Origin: Guillardia theta CCMP2712
Taxonomy: Eukaryota; Cryptophyceae; Pyrenomonadales; Geminigeraceae
Length of the DNA stretch: 45,759 nt
Assembly (NCBI RefSeq): GCF_000315625.1
Contig: NW_005434657.1
Coordinates: 286,045 to 331,803 of the forward strand
Direction: 5' to 3'
This document shows, one piece after another, positions 25,723 to 37,188 of this stretch; the stretch's first letter is position 1, and the number at the start of each line of letters is the position of its first letter. Under the pieces are notes generated by a model, which was not told the DNA's origin, did not search any database, and was given only the letters and a program-made list of their open reading frames with translations. Both the position numbers and the translations under genes were made by a program.

Positions 25723-25828
25723 ACTCTGGCTTCGATGTTAACAATGGGGAGTTGTCGATGGTTGTGTTCTCGCCGTTCAGCAACGGGGTGTTGTGCAGCC
25801 TAAATCTACTAACAATTTAACCGCTCCT

Positions 25829-25834
25829 AATAAA
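25829..25834 (+). terminator. calmodulin AATAAA polyadenylation signal
   Basis: AATAAA about 105 bases after the calmodulin stop, close to the convergent gene end at 25870. The signal in this organism is not independently known. Confidence 0.45.
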
Positions 25835-25869
25835 CGATGCGTTTAAAGCTTATTGGTGCACAGAAGCAT

Positions 25870-26574
25870 TTATTTTAGAACTTCACATTTGGTCCCAAAC
25901 TCTTTGAAGTACAACTTCTGTATCTCTTGGTCACCTAACCTATTCGGTGATTTGTCTATATGGGGCGGGATAAACAGAGCCAAATGATATGCCCGTTGAT
26001 ACTTGCCACCCATCGCCCCACAACAACATCCACGACTGATCTCTATGGAATTTTGCCAAAGAACATCACAAGTCCAATTCCCGTTCACTTTAATAATCTT
26101 TCCCACATCGTCTGGCATATGTCGATCGGAGTTTTTGCTTGCCCAATGATGTGCAGTTGGACCTAGCGGCACTTTTCGAGCCAAGTTTCTTCTTTTCAAA
26201 GCTTCCTTCGTGAAATATACTTGCATGCCCTCGCGCGGCTCGATGTCTCGTCCTATCAGAATGTCTCGGTCAATGTTTTGTAGACCGAGCAGAATTCGTC
26301 TGAACGATGAATTCTTTCCCAGCGCAAGAGTGTCTCTGTCCGAAACCTTGCCAATCTGCTCCAACAGAGAGGTTATGGGAGCCCCATCGACCAGCGCGTA
26401 TTTGTAATGGTTGAACTCATTGTTTGCATCTCGTTGATCTCTCCCATCCCATGCTTGAAGGGCCTCCGCCTTCTTTCCATACATGTAGGCTCTTAAGTTT
26501 GACCCGTACTGGTTTGTCGCAGCATTGCAATGCTGACACCTCTGCTTCGCTTCTCCGTGCAGGCACTTGAGCAT
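25870..26574 (-). CDS. unknown protein with CxHG...CxxC motif
   Basis: Single-exon frame of 234 residues. N-terminal CLHGEAKQRCQHC (residues 4-16) resembles the C-x-H-G-x(n)-C-x2-C short zinc-binding-like motif repeated in many algal and stramenopile proteins. The C-terminal part (DVGKIIKVNGNWTCDVLWQN, followed by CCCG and YQRAYHLALF) has the rhythm of a small beta-barrel such as the Mib/Herc2 type, but this is only a resemblance. Codons look normal and there is no transmembrane segment. It is convergent with calmodulin, 148 bases from its stop. Its own stop is followed immediately by a minus-strand AATAAA. Function unknown. Confidence 0.7.
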   Translation of the reverse strand: MLKCLHGEAKQRCQHCNAATNQYGSNLRAYMYGKKAEALQAWDGRDQRDANNEFNHYKYALVDGAPITSLLEQIGKVSDRDTLALGKNSSFRRILLGLQNIDRDILIGRDIEPREGMQVYFTKEALKRRNLARKVPLGPTAHHWASKNSDRHMPDDVGKIIKVNGNWTCDVLWQNSIEISRGCCCGAMGGKYQRAYHLALFIPPHIDKSPNRLGDQEIQKLYFKEFGTKCEVLK

Positions 26575-26596
26575 GGAATTATGGATCCGTTGACAG

Positions 26597-26682
26597 AACG
26601 ACCGTTAAACGACGTTGCGAAAGTTGTTGCAACCGTTTCATTCACCAACAGCGTTTCGTTAACGGTTATTCTTCGGTCGTTA
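26597..26682. promoter_or_regulatory. inverted AACGACCGTTAA sites in a divergent promoter
   Basis: AACGACCGTTAAACG on the left is mirrored by CGTTAACGG and CGGTCGTT on the right, within 25-110 bp upstream of the minus gene at 26574. CCGTTA/TAACGG is a Myb-type core, which makes Myb-family binding a reasonable guess. Confidence 0.35.
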
Positions 26683-27316
26683 TTTTATAACCAAAGTAGT
26701 AACGGCGATGCAACAAGTATTTTCATGGCGAGAGCGATCCTTGAGGAGACGAAGAGAGAGGAAGGGAAGGGAGAGGGACGAGGCAGGAGATGGAGGTGTC
26801 TTCTCGTAGCATCGGATGTCAGTGAACAGGAGAGAGGATGAACACGGGCAAGAGAAGGATCGCGCAATGGAAGGGGCAATGGAGGAGGTGGAGATTGGTA
26901 TGAGTTTGGGCAGCGCATTGCTCAACAGGAGCACAAGAGAGTTGCTGAAGAGTTAGAAATGTTATCAAGGACAAGGGCATAGAACAACAAGGAACACGTG
27001 TTGAGCGCAGGGTTGGAAAACGAGGACTTATGGGATATAGAGAAGGGTGTATGGCACAATTGGCGGAAGAAGTCCAAGCAGGGAAGAAAGTGGGAGTAGA
27101 TGCGGACGAGGAGAGTGGAAGGGTGTGAGTGCGGTCAAGAGGATTGTTCTGATGTTGCCCACAGATCCGTCGCTTCTCGTGGCAGGAGAGCATGGAACGG
27201 TATGACATGTGAGTCTGAACATGCGATGGGGAGGTGCGAGCTGCCCCTCTGTCTGGCCCTCAGCTCGGAGAATGTCTGTGGAGCCTTGATAAAGGTCTGA
27301 AGGTCTGAGGACGTGG
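26683..27316. other. spacer upstream of the SAC phosphatase
   Basis: Purine-rich sequence to about 26900, then mixed sequence. No convincing exon; a 5' leader or leader intron of the SAC gene could lie here. No G-block cluster like A-E is seen. Confidence 0.4.
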
Positions 27317-30300
27317 ATGACTCATCCCAGCACCGCAAACAAGTCAGACCAGGGCCCATCGCGCGAGCAGATGTTCGGGCTGTTCTCGAGGAGCCCGGGG
27401 GATTATGACGGTTCGTCAGCCCACTCCTCTCCCAGCCTGGGAAACTTTGAGCGGAGCCGTGAGCCGAGGCTGAGCCAGGACTGGCTGCTGCTGAATGGCA
27501 CGGACGACACAGACCTGTTCTCGCAGGAGTCTCCTGACCTCTCCTGCCTGGGTAAGGTGACCGAGGGTGGGGTTGACGATGAGACTGAGCAGCCGACGCT
27601 CTCCAAAGAGTACGATCCCCACAGCAATTTCCGGGTCTACGTCGGTGAAGATACATACCTGCTCGTGCCTCTCATCAGACTGGATCGAGGGAAGGCTGCA
27701 GGAGCGGAGGAGGACATCCAGAAGAGTGTCGTCGTCGACAGGTCGGCGAGGACGGTGACTGGAGTGTCCGAAGGCCATGTGAATCACCTCAAGGCTCGCT
27801 GTAGGGATGTGATCGTAGCCAAGGGCCTCTTGGGGATCGTCAAGCTTGAGTGGGACTCCTACCTCGTGCTCCTGATGGCGTCGGAGCTGGTGGGGAACCT
27901 GCCGCAGGGGGAGCTGAGGAGGATCTCAGAGACGAAACTCCTTCCGATGAACCTGGACAGTAGGCTCAACACGCCTTCCAACGACCCCAGCCGCATGAAT
28001 GCGAACAATACAGGAGCTGGCAGCAGCAGCCCCGCTGACCTGAGCATGGGAGTGCTGTCAAAGCACTCCTTCATCCATCGGAGCTTCAAGGACCTGCTCA
28101 AGTCAGGATGGCTGATATTCTCTTGGTCCTTTGACCCTACTCTCTCACAGCAGCAGCATGGGAGTAGGTCCCTCCGCCAGAGTGCCAACCAGGCAGCTGA
28201 GTTCGAGGGCGGCTGGGAAGGGTTTCAGCACACCAAGGACAGCTATGCAAAGTACGAGAAGGATTGGGGGTGGAACTCAAGGTTTGTGTGGAACATCTCC
28301 TGGCTGAAGCCGTTCCTGGAGGCGTCGGAAAGACACCCAGCGGTCAAGAAGTTCGTCCTTCCGGTGATCTATGGCTATGCAAGGATCGTCAAGTGCAAGC
28401 TGGACAACGTCCCCATCCAGCTCTCGTTGATCGCCCGCAGATCGCGCAAGAGAGCAGGAGTCCGGTTCTTCCGCCGAGGGATCGACGATGAGGGCAACGT
28501 CGCCAACTTTGTGGAGACGGAGCAGGTATGATTCTTGCTCGTGGTGCCTGCGGCGTCTCCCCTGACTCCACCTGCAGGTCGTCCAGGTTGCCAACATGAT
28601 CAGCTCGTTCGTCTGTGTTCGTGGCTCTATCCCCCTCTACTGGAAGCAAGAATCCTCGGACTGGACGCAGCTGAAGCCGAGGTTGGATCTCGATCATGGA
28701 AGCGACCATGCTGCGCTGGCTCCAGGAAGCAACGACCGAGCAGAGACCCCAGCTCGGTCAGAGCAGCCGCAAGGCACAGGGACGATGAAGTTCCGTCAAA
28801 ACGTGTTAGACCGGAACTTCAGGTTCACTTCTCAGGCCTTCCCCTCGGTCTTGTTCAAGCTCTTCTCTCTCCTTTCCTCACGTTCCCCTGTGTCAGCTGC
28901 TCCACTCCTATTGATGCCTCCTCAGACCGCTTGCTCTCGCAAACTCTCTCTCCCTGTCCTTTCTCCCGATCTCGCTCTCTCGCTCACTCCGATCGCAGTG
29001 CTCTGCAGTTACACTTCGAGCGGCTTCGCGAGTACTACGGCTCGATCCTCGTGCTGAACCTGGTAGAGCAGCACGGAGGCGAGGCCCAGCTAGGCGCTCT
29101 CTTCAAGCGCACGCTGTCCATGTATGTGAACAGCGTAGCATCGCCTCGTCCTCCCTCTCCTCCTCCTCCTTCTCCTCCTGTCCCCCATCTTCACGCTGCC
29201 TCCTCTTCTCCTCCTCTTCGCTGGTCAACTACGCATGCTCTCTTGCCATACGTGGGCTCGACGTCTCCAGAAGATCATGTGGGCGATCTGCAAAGGGCGA
29301 GGGATAGCAGTGAAGAGGAGGTCGAGCAGTACGGGCATCAAGCCGCGCGTGGTGAGGATGAAGGGCAAGCGGTGAAGTACTACGAGTTTGCATTGCATTC
29401 GAAGCTCGAAGGAGTAAGTTGGAGGGAGGAAGGGAAGAGGGAGCGTGGAGGGGATGGAGCGCAATGAAAGAGGGAGAGAGGGGAATGAGCTGAATCGAAT
29501 CGAAGGATAACTTGAGAAGGCGCCTTAAGCCGATACTTCCTGACTTGTGTTGCTTCGCGTAGGATTGGAGCCTGGGCCAAGTTGAGCTGCAGTCGCTGTT
29601 TGGGATCGGACTGTCGGAGGTTCATGCCAATTTGCTGCTCCTGCGCTCCGTCATTGAGCTACTTTGGCTTGCAGCTCTTGGATTGCGGCGTCTTCATATC
29701 GAGTCTGGAAAAACCAGAGAAGGAAAGTCTCTCCTTCCGAACCAAGAGAACTTTCTGCGAGATTCTTGGACAGCAGACGGGTGAGATGAGACCTCCCTCC
29801 CTCCCTCCCTCCCTCCCTCCCTCCCTCCCTCCCTCCCTCCCTCCCTCCCTCCCTCCCTCCTCTTCTTTCTGCCTTCCTTTCTGTTTTGGTTCAGATGTGG
29901 TTCCAGGCGTCTTGCGAGTCAACTGCATCGACTGTCTGGACAGGACCAACGTTGCTCAGTCGATCGTTGCTCGGTTGACCTCTTGGCATCTCGTCTCTTC
30001 TCACCTTTCTCCCTTCAACCAGCTGGATGTTAGCCAAGCAACTTGAGCTCATGGGTGTGATCATGGATGAGGAGGTAAGAAAGATTCCCGGGCATATCTC
30101 TCCTCTTGGTTAACTTCCCCCTCCTCCTCCTCCTCCTCCTCCTCCTCTGCCTCCTCCTCCTCCTCCTCCTCCTCCTCCTCCTCCTCCTCCTCCTCCTCCT
30201 CTTCATACTGCATCTGCTGCTTGCTGCTTGCTGCTTGCTGCTGCTGCTGCTGTACTGGCACTTGCATGCTCCTCATATTCTCTCAGGGCAAGGCGATCGC

Positions 30301-31220
30301 GCGAGGCGACACGTCCTGTTTCCCAGCTCTTCAGGTGAAGTCGAAAGGGATGTGGAGGAGGATGTGACAGCTCCTCTAGGACTCCCTGGTCCATCTTTGG
30401 GCGGACCACGGCGATGTCCTCTCCCTCCAGGTCCTTCGGTCAACTTATGTCTTGGAGGAGGAGTGACGTGGAGCTTGATAGTACGCCGGCTCGCAAGCTC
30501 TCCAATCAGACGTGACGAGGTGCCTTAGCAATATCTTGATTTGCTCCTCTGACATGCTGTCAAGGACGGGAAGGAGAACACTGCACGGTCTGCTTGTCGA
30601 CAGGTGTGGAGCATAGGACAGACACCTCCTGCTTCCGCTCCCGCTCCCGCTCCTTTCACTCCTCTACTCTTCTTCATGTTTTCTGCTGCTGAACTTGATC
30701 AATCAGCGTGTTCTCGATGCAACGATTCGTGCAGCGATCGTTGTATGACAGGTTTGCATTCCTCTCCTCCTCCTTCCCTTCCTGTGACCGCCCTTGTAGC
30801 TCCATCCAAGAAATGCTTGACTGGATCCTCAACGAGACATGGCCTCCGCTTCTGCTAGAGCTCGAGGATGCCGATACTCTGGGCAAGGGCCAGCGCCTCC
30901 GGGCTCACGGCGAGCAGGAGAGGGGGGGCGGAGGAGGGAGCATTCAGCAGGAGGAAGTTCGACGAAGCACCAGGGAGGAGGAGGAAGTTCGGAGGAAGTC
31001 AACAGGGTTCGCTGCCCTGCTTGAGCCAACACAGGACATGCCCAAGAACCTGGTCAACATGAACTGGCTGGACCTCGCGGGCAAGTACGTAGCCGCCGCT
31101 CCTCCCCGCTCCTCCCCGCACTCACCTGTCCTCCTCCCCAGCCTCGGCTTCCGCCATGGCAGCCAGCTCCAGGGCAACGATCAGGTGGCTGCCTCCTCAC
31201 ATGCTGCGATGCCTCATTGA
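27317..31220 (+). CDS. SAC-domain phosphoinositide phosphatase
   Basis: Removes phosphate from phosphoinositides on membranes. Exons read: 27317-28525, 28578-28822, 28999-29413, 29563-29619, 29675-29780, 29895-29973, 30023-30074, 30287-30334, 30380-30430, 30482-30519, 30565-30603, 30707-30751, 30800-31084 and 31142-31220, with consistent phases at most junctions. SAC hallmarks: FVWNISWL, RRSRKRAGVRFFRRGIDDEG, NFVETEQVVQ, SSFVCVRGSIPLYWKQ, HFERLREYYGSILVLNLV, catalytic CX5R in RVNCIDCLDRTN, then LWADHGDVLSLQYAGSQALQ and DVTRTGRRTLHG. The order fits SAC1-type rather than FIG4-type enzymes. No C-terminal membrane anchor is seen, unlike animal and yeast Sac1; an acidic Arg/Glu-rich insert precedes the end. 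A Pro-rich stretch (29145-29215) could be an in-frame insert or an unspliced intron. The start could be 27317 or the Met at 27371. Confidence 0.88.
29793..29861. repeat. (CCCT)n tetranucleotide repeat
   Basis: About 16 CCCT/CCTC units in the SAC intron 29781-29894, directly before the catalytic exon. Confidence 0.95.
30117..30200. repeat. (CTC)n trinucleotide repeat
   Basis: CTC repeats interrupted once by TGC, within SAC intron 30075-30286, followed by TGCTGCTTGC repeats at 30209-30253. Confidence 0.95.
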
Positions 31221-31422
31221 TGACGTACTGGTCCAGAATTCTCCTCGTGCTGCTGCGGAGCCGCGGGCTGCGTCGCCCTCGGCGAACATCACGTTTGCCG
31301 AGGACAGCGAAGAAGGCTGGGAGATGATCCTTACGTTTTGAAACGAGATGCTCGATCATGGGGGCTGAGCAGGAGCAGGAGCAGGAGCGACAGGGGCGGG
31401 GGCAGAAGGGGAACAGGGGAAT

Positions 31423-31467
<45 letters not shown>

Positions 31468-31769
31468 TATCGTCTTGAGCCGCGGAGAAGCATGCAGAAG
31501 CGATATTCTTTCAAACTCTCAGCAACCAAAAAGCACCAGGGCGTTGGGAGCTGTAACTGTTGTACACTATGAACGGCGGCCAAGGAACAGGCGGGTAGAG
31601 AAAATCCTGCACCAATGTAGCAAATAGGGAGGGAGAGACAGGCAGGACGCGGGTACCAGCAACTTCGCAGACACAACAACTGTATTCTACGACAAACAAA
31701 CACCTTTCTGCAATCTTGTATGTACACTAGACCGCCGAGCGTCGCGGCTCCTCTAGCACCAGTTCACAT
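31221..31769. repeat. spacer with (GGAGCA)n hexamer arrays
   Basis: Hexamer copies at 31367-31390 and 31422-31467. No coding exon recognised in the rest. Confidence 0.8.
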
Positions 31770-32054
31770 TCAACCGATGAAGTTGTTCTTAGTATCTGGC
31801 CTCGCGATCCCACTCACCACAGTCCTCACGGCCGAGCTGTTGGCCACACGATGAGCCACTCGAGCTGTCAGCGTGGTGCCTGAAGTCAGGAAGACTGCGC
31901 TGGCAAGAGCCAGTCCAGCCGGCTTCTCGCTCGCCATGCGCTTCGCCTGGTTCTTGAGGAAACCGTAGAGGGCACAGTGACCTTGGTTCTCAACCGCTGG
32001 AAGAAACTTTTTGACCAGACAACAGAGGGTGAACTGGGAACGGAGCTGGGACAT
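31770..32054 (-). CDS. small uncertain protein with one hydrophobic segment
   Basis: Open frame of 94 residues with LALASAVFLTSGTTL as a possible membrane or targeting helix and a basic N-terminal half. A strong donor-like GTGAGT follows the codons for VRTV (about 31815), and an AG precedes TTCACC near 32037, so this may be one exon of a larger gene. I do not recognise it. Confidence 0.35.
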   Translation of the reverse strand: MSQLRSQFTLCCLVKKFLPAVENQGHCALYGFLKNQAKRMASEKPAGLALASAVFLTSGTTLTARVAHRVANSSAVRTVVSGIARPDTKNNFIG

Positions 32055-32464
32055 GCGCGTTGTTGCTCTTGCTGGCTAACGATGGCCGTTTCAACTGAAC
32101 CCACTATCCGCCTTTCCTTGCTTTGATTTTTCTCAAGATGCGTCCTAAACTTCCTTTAAGCCTCGATAGAATCCGCCTGAAAAATCAAATTTTGCGTGAA
32201 TGAAAACTTGAGCAATGTCAAAGGCCTCATCTCCTCCCCTTGAATTAAACTGCGAGTCCTCCTCGAGGCTGCGAACGTTTCGTATTTCACCACTACCTAT
32301 CCCTCATTCATCTGCTTCCGATTACTCTGCTGTGCCCTGCTGACTTCCCTGTATCCCAACCTGGCTGGCCTCCTCTCACTAAAATTGAATTCTCTTCACA
32401 CGACTATCATGCTCCCTGCCCCTCTGCCCCCTCCTCCTTCGCCTCCCTGCCTCCCTGCCGTCCT

Positions 32465-32524
32465 GCCTCGCCTCGCCTCGCCTCGCCTCGCCGTCGCCTC
32501 GCCTCGCCTCGCCTCGCCTCGCCT
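32465..32524. repeat. (CCTCG)n repeat at the gap edge
   Basis: CCTCG pentamers interrupted once by CCGTCG run straight into the N block. Confidence 0.95.
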
Positions 32525-32624
32525 NNNNNNNNNNNNNNNNNNNNNNNNNNNNNNNNNNNNNNNNNNNNNNNNNNNNNNNNNNNNNNNNNNNNNNNNNNNN
32601 NNNNNNNNNNNNNNNNNNNNNNNN
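32525..32624. other. assembly gap (100 N)
   Basis: Exactly 100 N, probably a placeholder of unknown true size caused by the flanking pentamer repeat. Confidence 0.98.
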
Positions 32625-32694
32625 AACATTCTTTTAAACCCATCGAAACTACGTCTTTTGCACTGATGCGGCTGGAGGATACGTAAATAATACA

Positions 32695-33310
32695 CCCCCA
32701 CCTACTTTTCAGCAGTCTTAAGGAGGGGTATGTTATGAAAGGGCATTATCAGTTTCCATATTTTATAGATTTTTTGTATAATTCGTGGTACAACATGAAA
32801 ATCCTGTGATCATTCTTTATAGCGGAGGGGGCGGTACAGAAAGGTGGTCCACCGTGGGGGGATAGAGAGGAGGGGTGGTAAAGGATACACATTCGTGTAA
32901 CGGAGGGGTGAGGGTAGTAGAGTAGGGGTACAATTCATTTTTCAACATTGCTTTCGAGATGTGGTACTCTTGTAAAATGTAGGGGTGGGGTACTTCAGGG
33001 TAAGGTAGGGTGGAATTTAATGATTTGCAGGATGGGGTGGTGGACTATTGAAAGTTGTTAGCAGGAAACTGTCAGCACCTCAAATTTGGCAAAAGGGAAG
33101 AGAAAATTGGGGGTGGGTGGAAAAGGTCTATGGGTAGGGGTCGTACTTACCAGGGGTGACCAATGCCTCAAGGTTGAAATATTCAATTTAAGCGGGGGTA
33201 TTTTTATGATTAAGGAGGGGTTGCCATAGATAGGAGGGGTATACGGAATATTTTGTCATACATAGCGGGTAGGGGTAGTACGTGTTAAGGGTAAGGCAGT
33301 GAGGGGGATT
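32695..33310 (+). promoter_or_regulatory. G-block cluster D, upstream of the IFRD gene
   Basis: About twenty plus-strand G blocks at 15-45 bp spacing in otherwise AT-rich sequence: AGGGGTGGT at 32871-32879, AGGGGTACAAT at 32924-32934, GGGGTGGGGTAC near 32985, AGGGGTAGTAC near 33270. Almost no comparable C blocks. Ends about 490 bp before the IFRD ATG. A purine-rich stretch follows at 33330-33500. Confidence 0.5.
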
Positions 33311-33800
33311 TTGTAGCCAGTGCGCATGCAGGTAATGAAAGGGAGGCGAAGAGGAGAAGAGGAGAGAGGGGAGGAGGAGAGAGGAGCGAGGGAAGAATAT
33401 GCAGGGAGATGGCATGGTAAAGTGGGGGGAGAGACACGTGCAAAGAAGGGAGGAGGAGCGAGAGAAAGGAAAGAGGAGGAAGGTGGATGTGGGGGGGGTG
33501 GTAGGGGGCATTGCGCAACTTTCGATGTATTTCGCGTGCGCACCGAATCTGAGAGGTTGGAACGGTGTTTTAGTGTGGTCAAGCTATGCAGTGCAAGGAT
33601 GGGTTGGCATGTTGTGGATTCACGTTTACATGTAACGGCAGAAACCATTCTTGGTTTGTTACTTGAAGGAACTCTTGAAAACAAGTCGGATAAGTCCATT
33701 TTAGTACCTTTCACGGTCTTCAATCACAATCGGTACTGCTTGAGACCTCTCACCCCTCGCTGCAAGAAATCTGACTGTCCTCTGACAGCACGAGTTGAAC

Positions 33801-35744
33801 ATGTCGAAGAATAAAGGCAGGAGGAGCAGGGAGGACGACGAGGACACGTTTTCAGATTGCTCCACCATCTCCCTCCCATCTCAGAGGAATGGGACGAGCG
33901 GAACGTCGGAGAGGTGCTTATCCCCTACTTCCGTTCTCCCTACATCAGCCTCCTCCTCTCCGCCTCCTCCTCTCCGCCTCCTCCTCTCCGCCTCCCCGGC
34001 CTCTGCCCCTCGGCCAACGCATGCTCAAGCTCAGCAGCTGCATTCAGATGCTGATGACTGTGTTGTGTGCAGCGACGATGAGACGAACGAGTTGTCGGGA
34101 TTTCTGGATGGGCTGACAGAGAAGAGGGCGACCACGAGGGAGTGGGCGTTCAAGGGCCTCTGCGAGGTCATGAGGAAGGAAGTCTCGTTGGGCGAGCTGG
34201 AGGAGCGATGCGATGACCTGTGCGGTCAAGCGATGAACGCGCTGAAGAAGGGGATGAGCAAGGAGGCGGTGAGGAGCATGTGAGGTGGTGGATGTGGAGG
34301 GGTCGCCTTAGCCCTGCTGCAGCTGCTGGCGGCCGACTTCCTGTCCCTCCTGTTCGTGTCGTTCTCGGATGAGTGCTTGAAGGTGACCGTTGCTTCCTCA
34401 CGCTGTGCGAGAGGGTCTGAGGGACGTCGCAGATGATGGAAGAGGTTGAGAGCTCCTTGTCGTACCATGCTGTCCATCACAAGTCAGCAGCAGTCCGCGG
34501 GAAGGTGAAGTTGCTGACAATGTCCCTCGTGCCTCCCTGAGAGCTCGTGGGCAGGTTGCTGAGCTCCTAGCGTTGGGGGCATTCATCTCAGATAAGCCTG
34601 AGAGAGAAACAGCGTCCTTGATGACTTCCCTGCTGAAGCTGTGAGTGCCCTTCCTCGTCCTCGTCCTCCCTCAGCAACCTCCTCCTGCCCACTCCTTCTC
34701 CCCATTCAACTTCCTTCTCCTCCTTTGACTTTCCCGGGTTCATTGAGTGGTTCAGGATGACGCAAGGAAAGTTGGTCAAAGATTTCGTCGTTCCCGGTCT
34801 TGCCACCTCCACACTCGGTCCTCTCAACTGACATGTGACCTCTACAGGGCTTCATGCCTGGGGGTTAATGTGTACCTCGCTCTCAGATTCGTTCATCAAC
34901 AATGGGGACGGGGAGAGGATTGTATCGTGGTTGCAGTCCTTGGACCCTCTCTTGGAGTGTACTGAGGTACTCACAGCGTCTATGAGTCCTCCCTCCTCTC
35001 ATGCAGGTGGTGCAGGTGGACGTCCGGATCGCCGCCTCTGAGAATGCTTGCATCCTGTATGAATCCTGCTGGTGATGGGTGTCAGTGCCCGTGGTGGAGC
35101 TGACTGGTTTGTCCTCAGGAGGTATGACCCTGAAGCAGCGAAGAAGTTGATTTCGAAACTAGAGAACTCACAGCACCATGATGATTGGCATGATGGTGAG
35201 GCTTGCGCTGAGAGGAGAGTTCATCTAATGCCCGATCCGATAGACGGGAAGGAAGTGGATGACCAAGAGGACAAGTCAACCGAGAAGGGCTGCACGGTCC
35301 ATTCTTTCACGAGCGTCCGCAAGATCGCCAAGGCCGATCGCACGAAGGTCAGCTGCTGCTGGAAGCAGGACGGGGTCTTGTGCTGAAGCAGCCTGTAGGA
35401 GAAGAATGTCATCAGGCAGGCATCTGCAGTCTTGGAGCGGGGAGAAGGTCCCCCGACTGAGAAGATCAAGGTCCGTCCTCCTCCCTCCTCTGCCCACCCT
35501 CCTGATCCTTGTGTTCTGCCAGCTGAAGCATTCCTCGTTGGAGATCGCTTCCTGGCGCGACAAGACGCGGCTCGCCTTCTTCAGGCAGATCCTGCAAGGA
35601 GGCTTCCTCCCGCACATGACCCACAACCCGATCCTCCACGAGGTGAGTTGCTGCTGGCCGCCTGCTGGTCTGTCGTGTGTGCTGGGGCTCATGCGTTGGG
35701 AGCAGATCTTTGGCATCGAGGCTGTTCCAGACGAGCCGACGTGA
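33801..35744 (+). CDS. IFRD-family (interferon-related developmental regulator) protein
   Basis: IFRD proteins are HEAT-like nuclear or ribosome-associated regulators. Exon 1 (33801 to about 34279) has a low-complexity N-terminus, then ELSGFLDGLTEKRATTREWA and a repeat ending MNALKKGMSKEAVRS. Later pieces fit the family: VALALLQLLAADFLSLL (34301-34382), ARGQVAELLALGAFIS (about 34548), GLHAWGLMCTSLSDSFINNG (about 34850), VDVRIAASENACILYE (35007-35070), TSVRKIAKADRTK (about 35310-35348), VIRQASAVLERGEGPPTEKI (about 35408-35470) and the IFRD C-terminal domain LEIASWRDKTRLAFFRQIL with GGFLPHMTHNPILHE joined to IFGIEAVPDEPT before the stop. Some junctions, especially around 34280-34300 where only about 20 nt separate the frames, are unresolved. 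Confidence 0.82.
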
Positions 35745-36306
35745 GAAGGGGGGAGGAGGGAGGGAGAGAAGGAGTGGATGAGGGAGGGAGGAAGATGGAG
35801 GGAGGGGGGGGTTGGGAGGGAAGGCAGCCTGACAGGACGGCAGTCTGTCGGCGGACATGTCAAGGATGCAAGTGCGATCGCAGAAGGCGAAGAACGCTGC
35901 CAAGTGAGAGCATGAGGAGGAGGAGGAGGCGTTTCTGTTGTGACTGGATGAGAGCAGGATGAAGGGCAGAGAGAAGCAGATTATGCGGGCAAGGTGAGGA
36001 GAATTCGAGGTTGGTGAGAGTGCTAAGTGGGTGGCAGGAAGGAGAGGAGCGAGCAGTGCGAGCAGCTCGACCTCATGGACTGACATGCGAGCCAACCGAG
36101 TGGTTGGGCCATGTCGCCGTTACCCTCTTGTGGGTGTTGAGTGGCAACGAGCAAACATAAGACGTGGAGTCGGATAGAGATCTTCTGTCCTCGACGTTAG
36201 CAACACTGAAGATTGCAGAACGATGATGAAGCTTTAGGTCGTGGGATATTCTTTGATGCAGATGTCAAAATGCAGGTGTAGATGTAAAAGAGCCAACTTG
36301 AAGCTG
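35745..36306. other. convergent spacer, IFRD and coiled-coil gene
   Basis: GGGA-rich sequence to about 35830, then unremarkable mixed sequence. No exon recognised. Confidence 0.5.
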
Positions 36307-37093
36307 TCAAGATGAATTCAGCGATAAATAAATCCTCACGTGAAGGAGGAGCTCACAAGACCCTTGGAGACGTTGGATGAAGGATAGATGGCAGATCTGA
36401 TCCATTCTCAGTGAGAGAGAGGAGCAGGAGCAGGAGCAGGAGCAGGATTACCTGTCGTCCCATGCGATGGAGATGGGAGTCTTGAAAAGCTCGGCTGTAG
36501 CGATGATCAGGGGGAAGGAAAGAGACAGAGGTGAAAAGGAGGACGTGGAGGAGGGCAAGGGCGTCAAGGGGAAGGAGGAAGTACCTTGTGTTGGTTTGGC
36601 ATGCACGTAGGACAAATCTTGCAGCTGATCCCTCAGGTCACCTAGCCTCCCGTCCTCCTCCTGCTAAAGATCGATTCACGATTCTTACCCCCCCCCCCCC
36701 CTCCCCCACTTCTCCTCCTCTGGCTACAGAAAGTACCTGGTATCCCCGATGCTGGCGAGCGTCGGAGAAGACTTCAGCAGCGCTCCAGCTCTCCCTTCCC
36801 CTTCCATGTTGGAACTGCCTGCCAACCTCCTCCGTTCGGCCTGACCGCAGCGGGGGAAGGAGGGAGATACTGCCGGGGGCGCCGAGACTGAAGCTGAGGA
36901 GGGATCGCCTGCTGTCAGGCATCATGTCTCCTAGCTGCATCTCCAGCTGCTTCAGACGATCTACGGGCTTGGTAGCTGCAAGTGAATCGTCACAACCAAG
37001 TCCTCGTCCTCGTCCTCGTCCTCGTCCTCATCCTCATCCTCGTCCTCGTCCTCGTCCTCTCACTTCCCTCGTCCCCCTCAACACCCTTCACCT

Positions 37094-37188
<95 letters not shown>

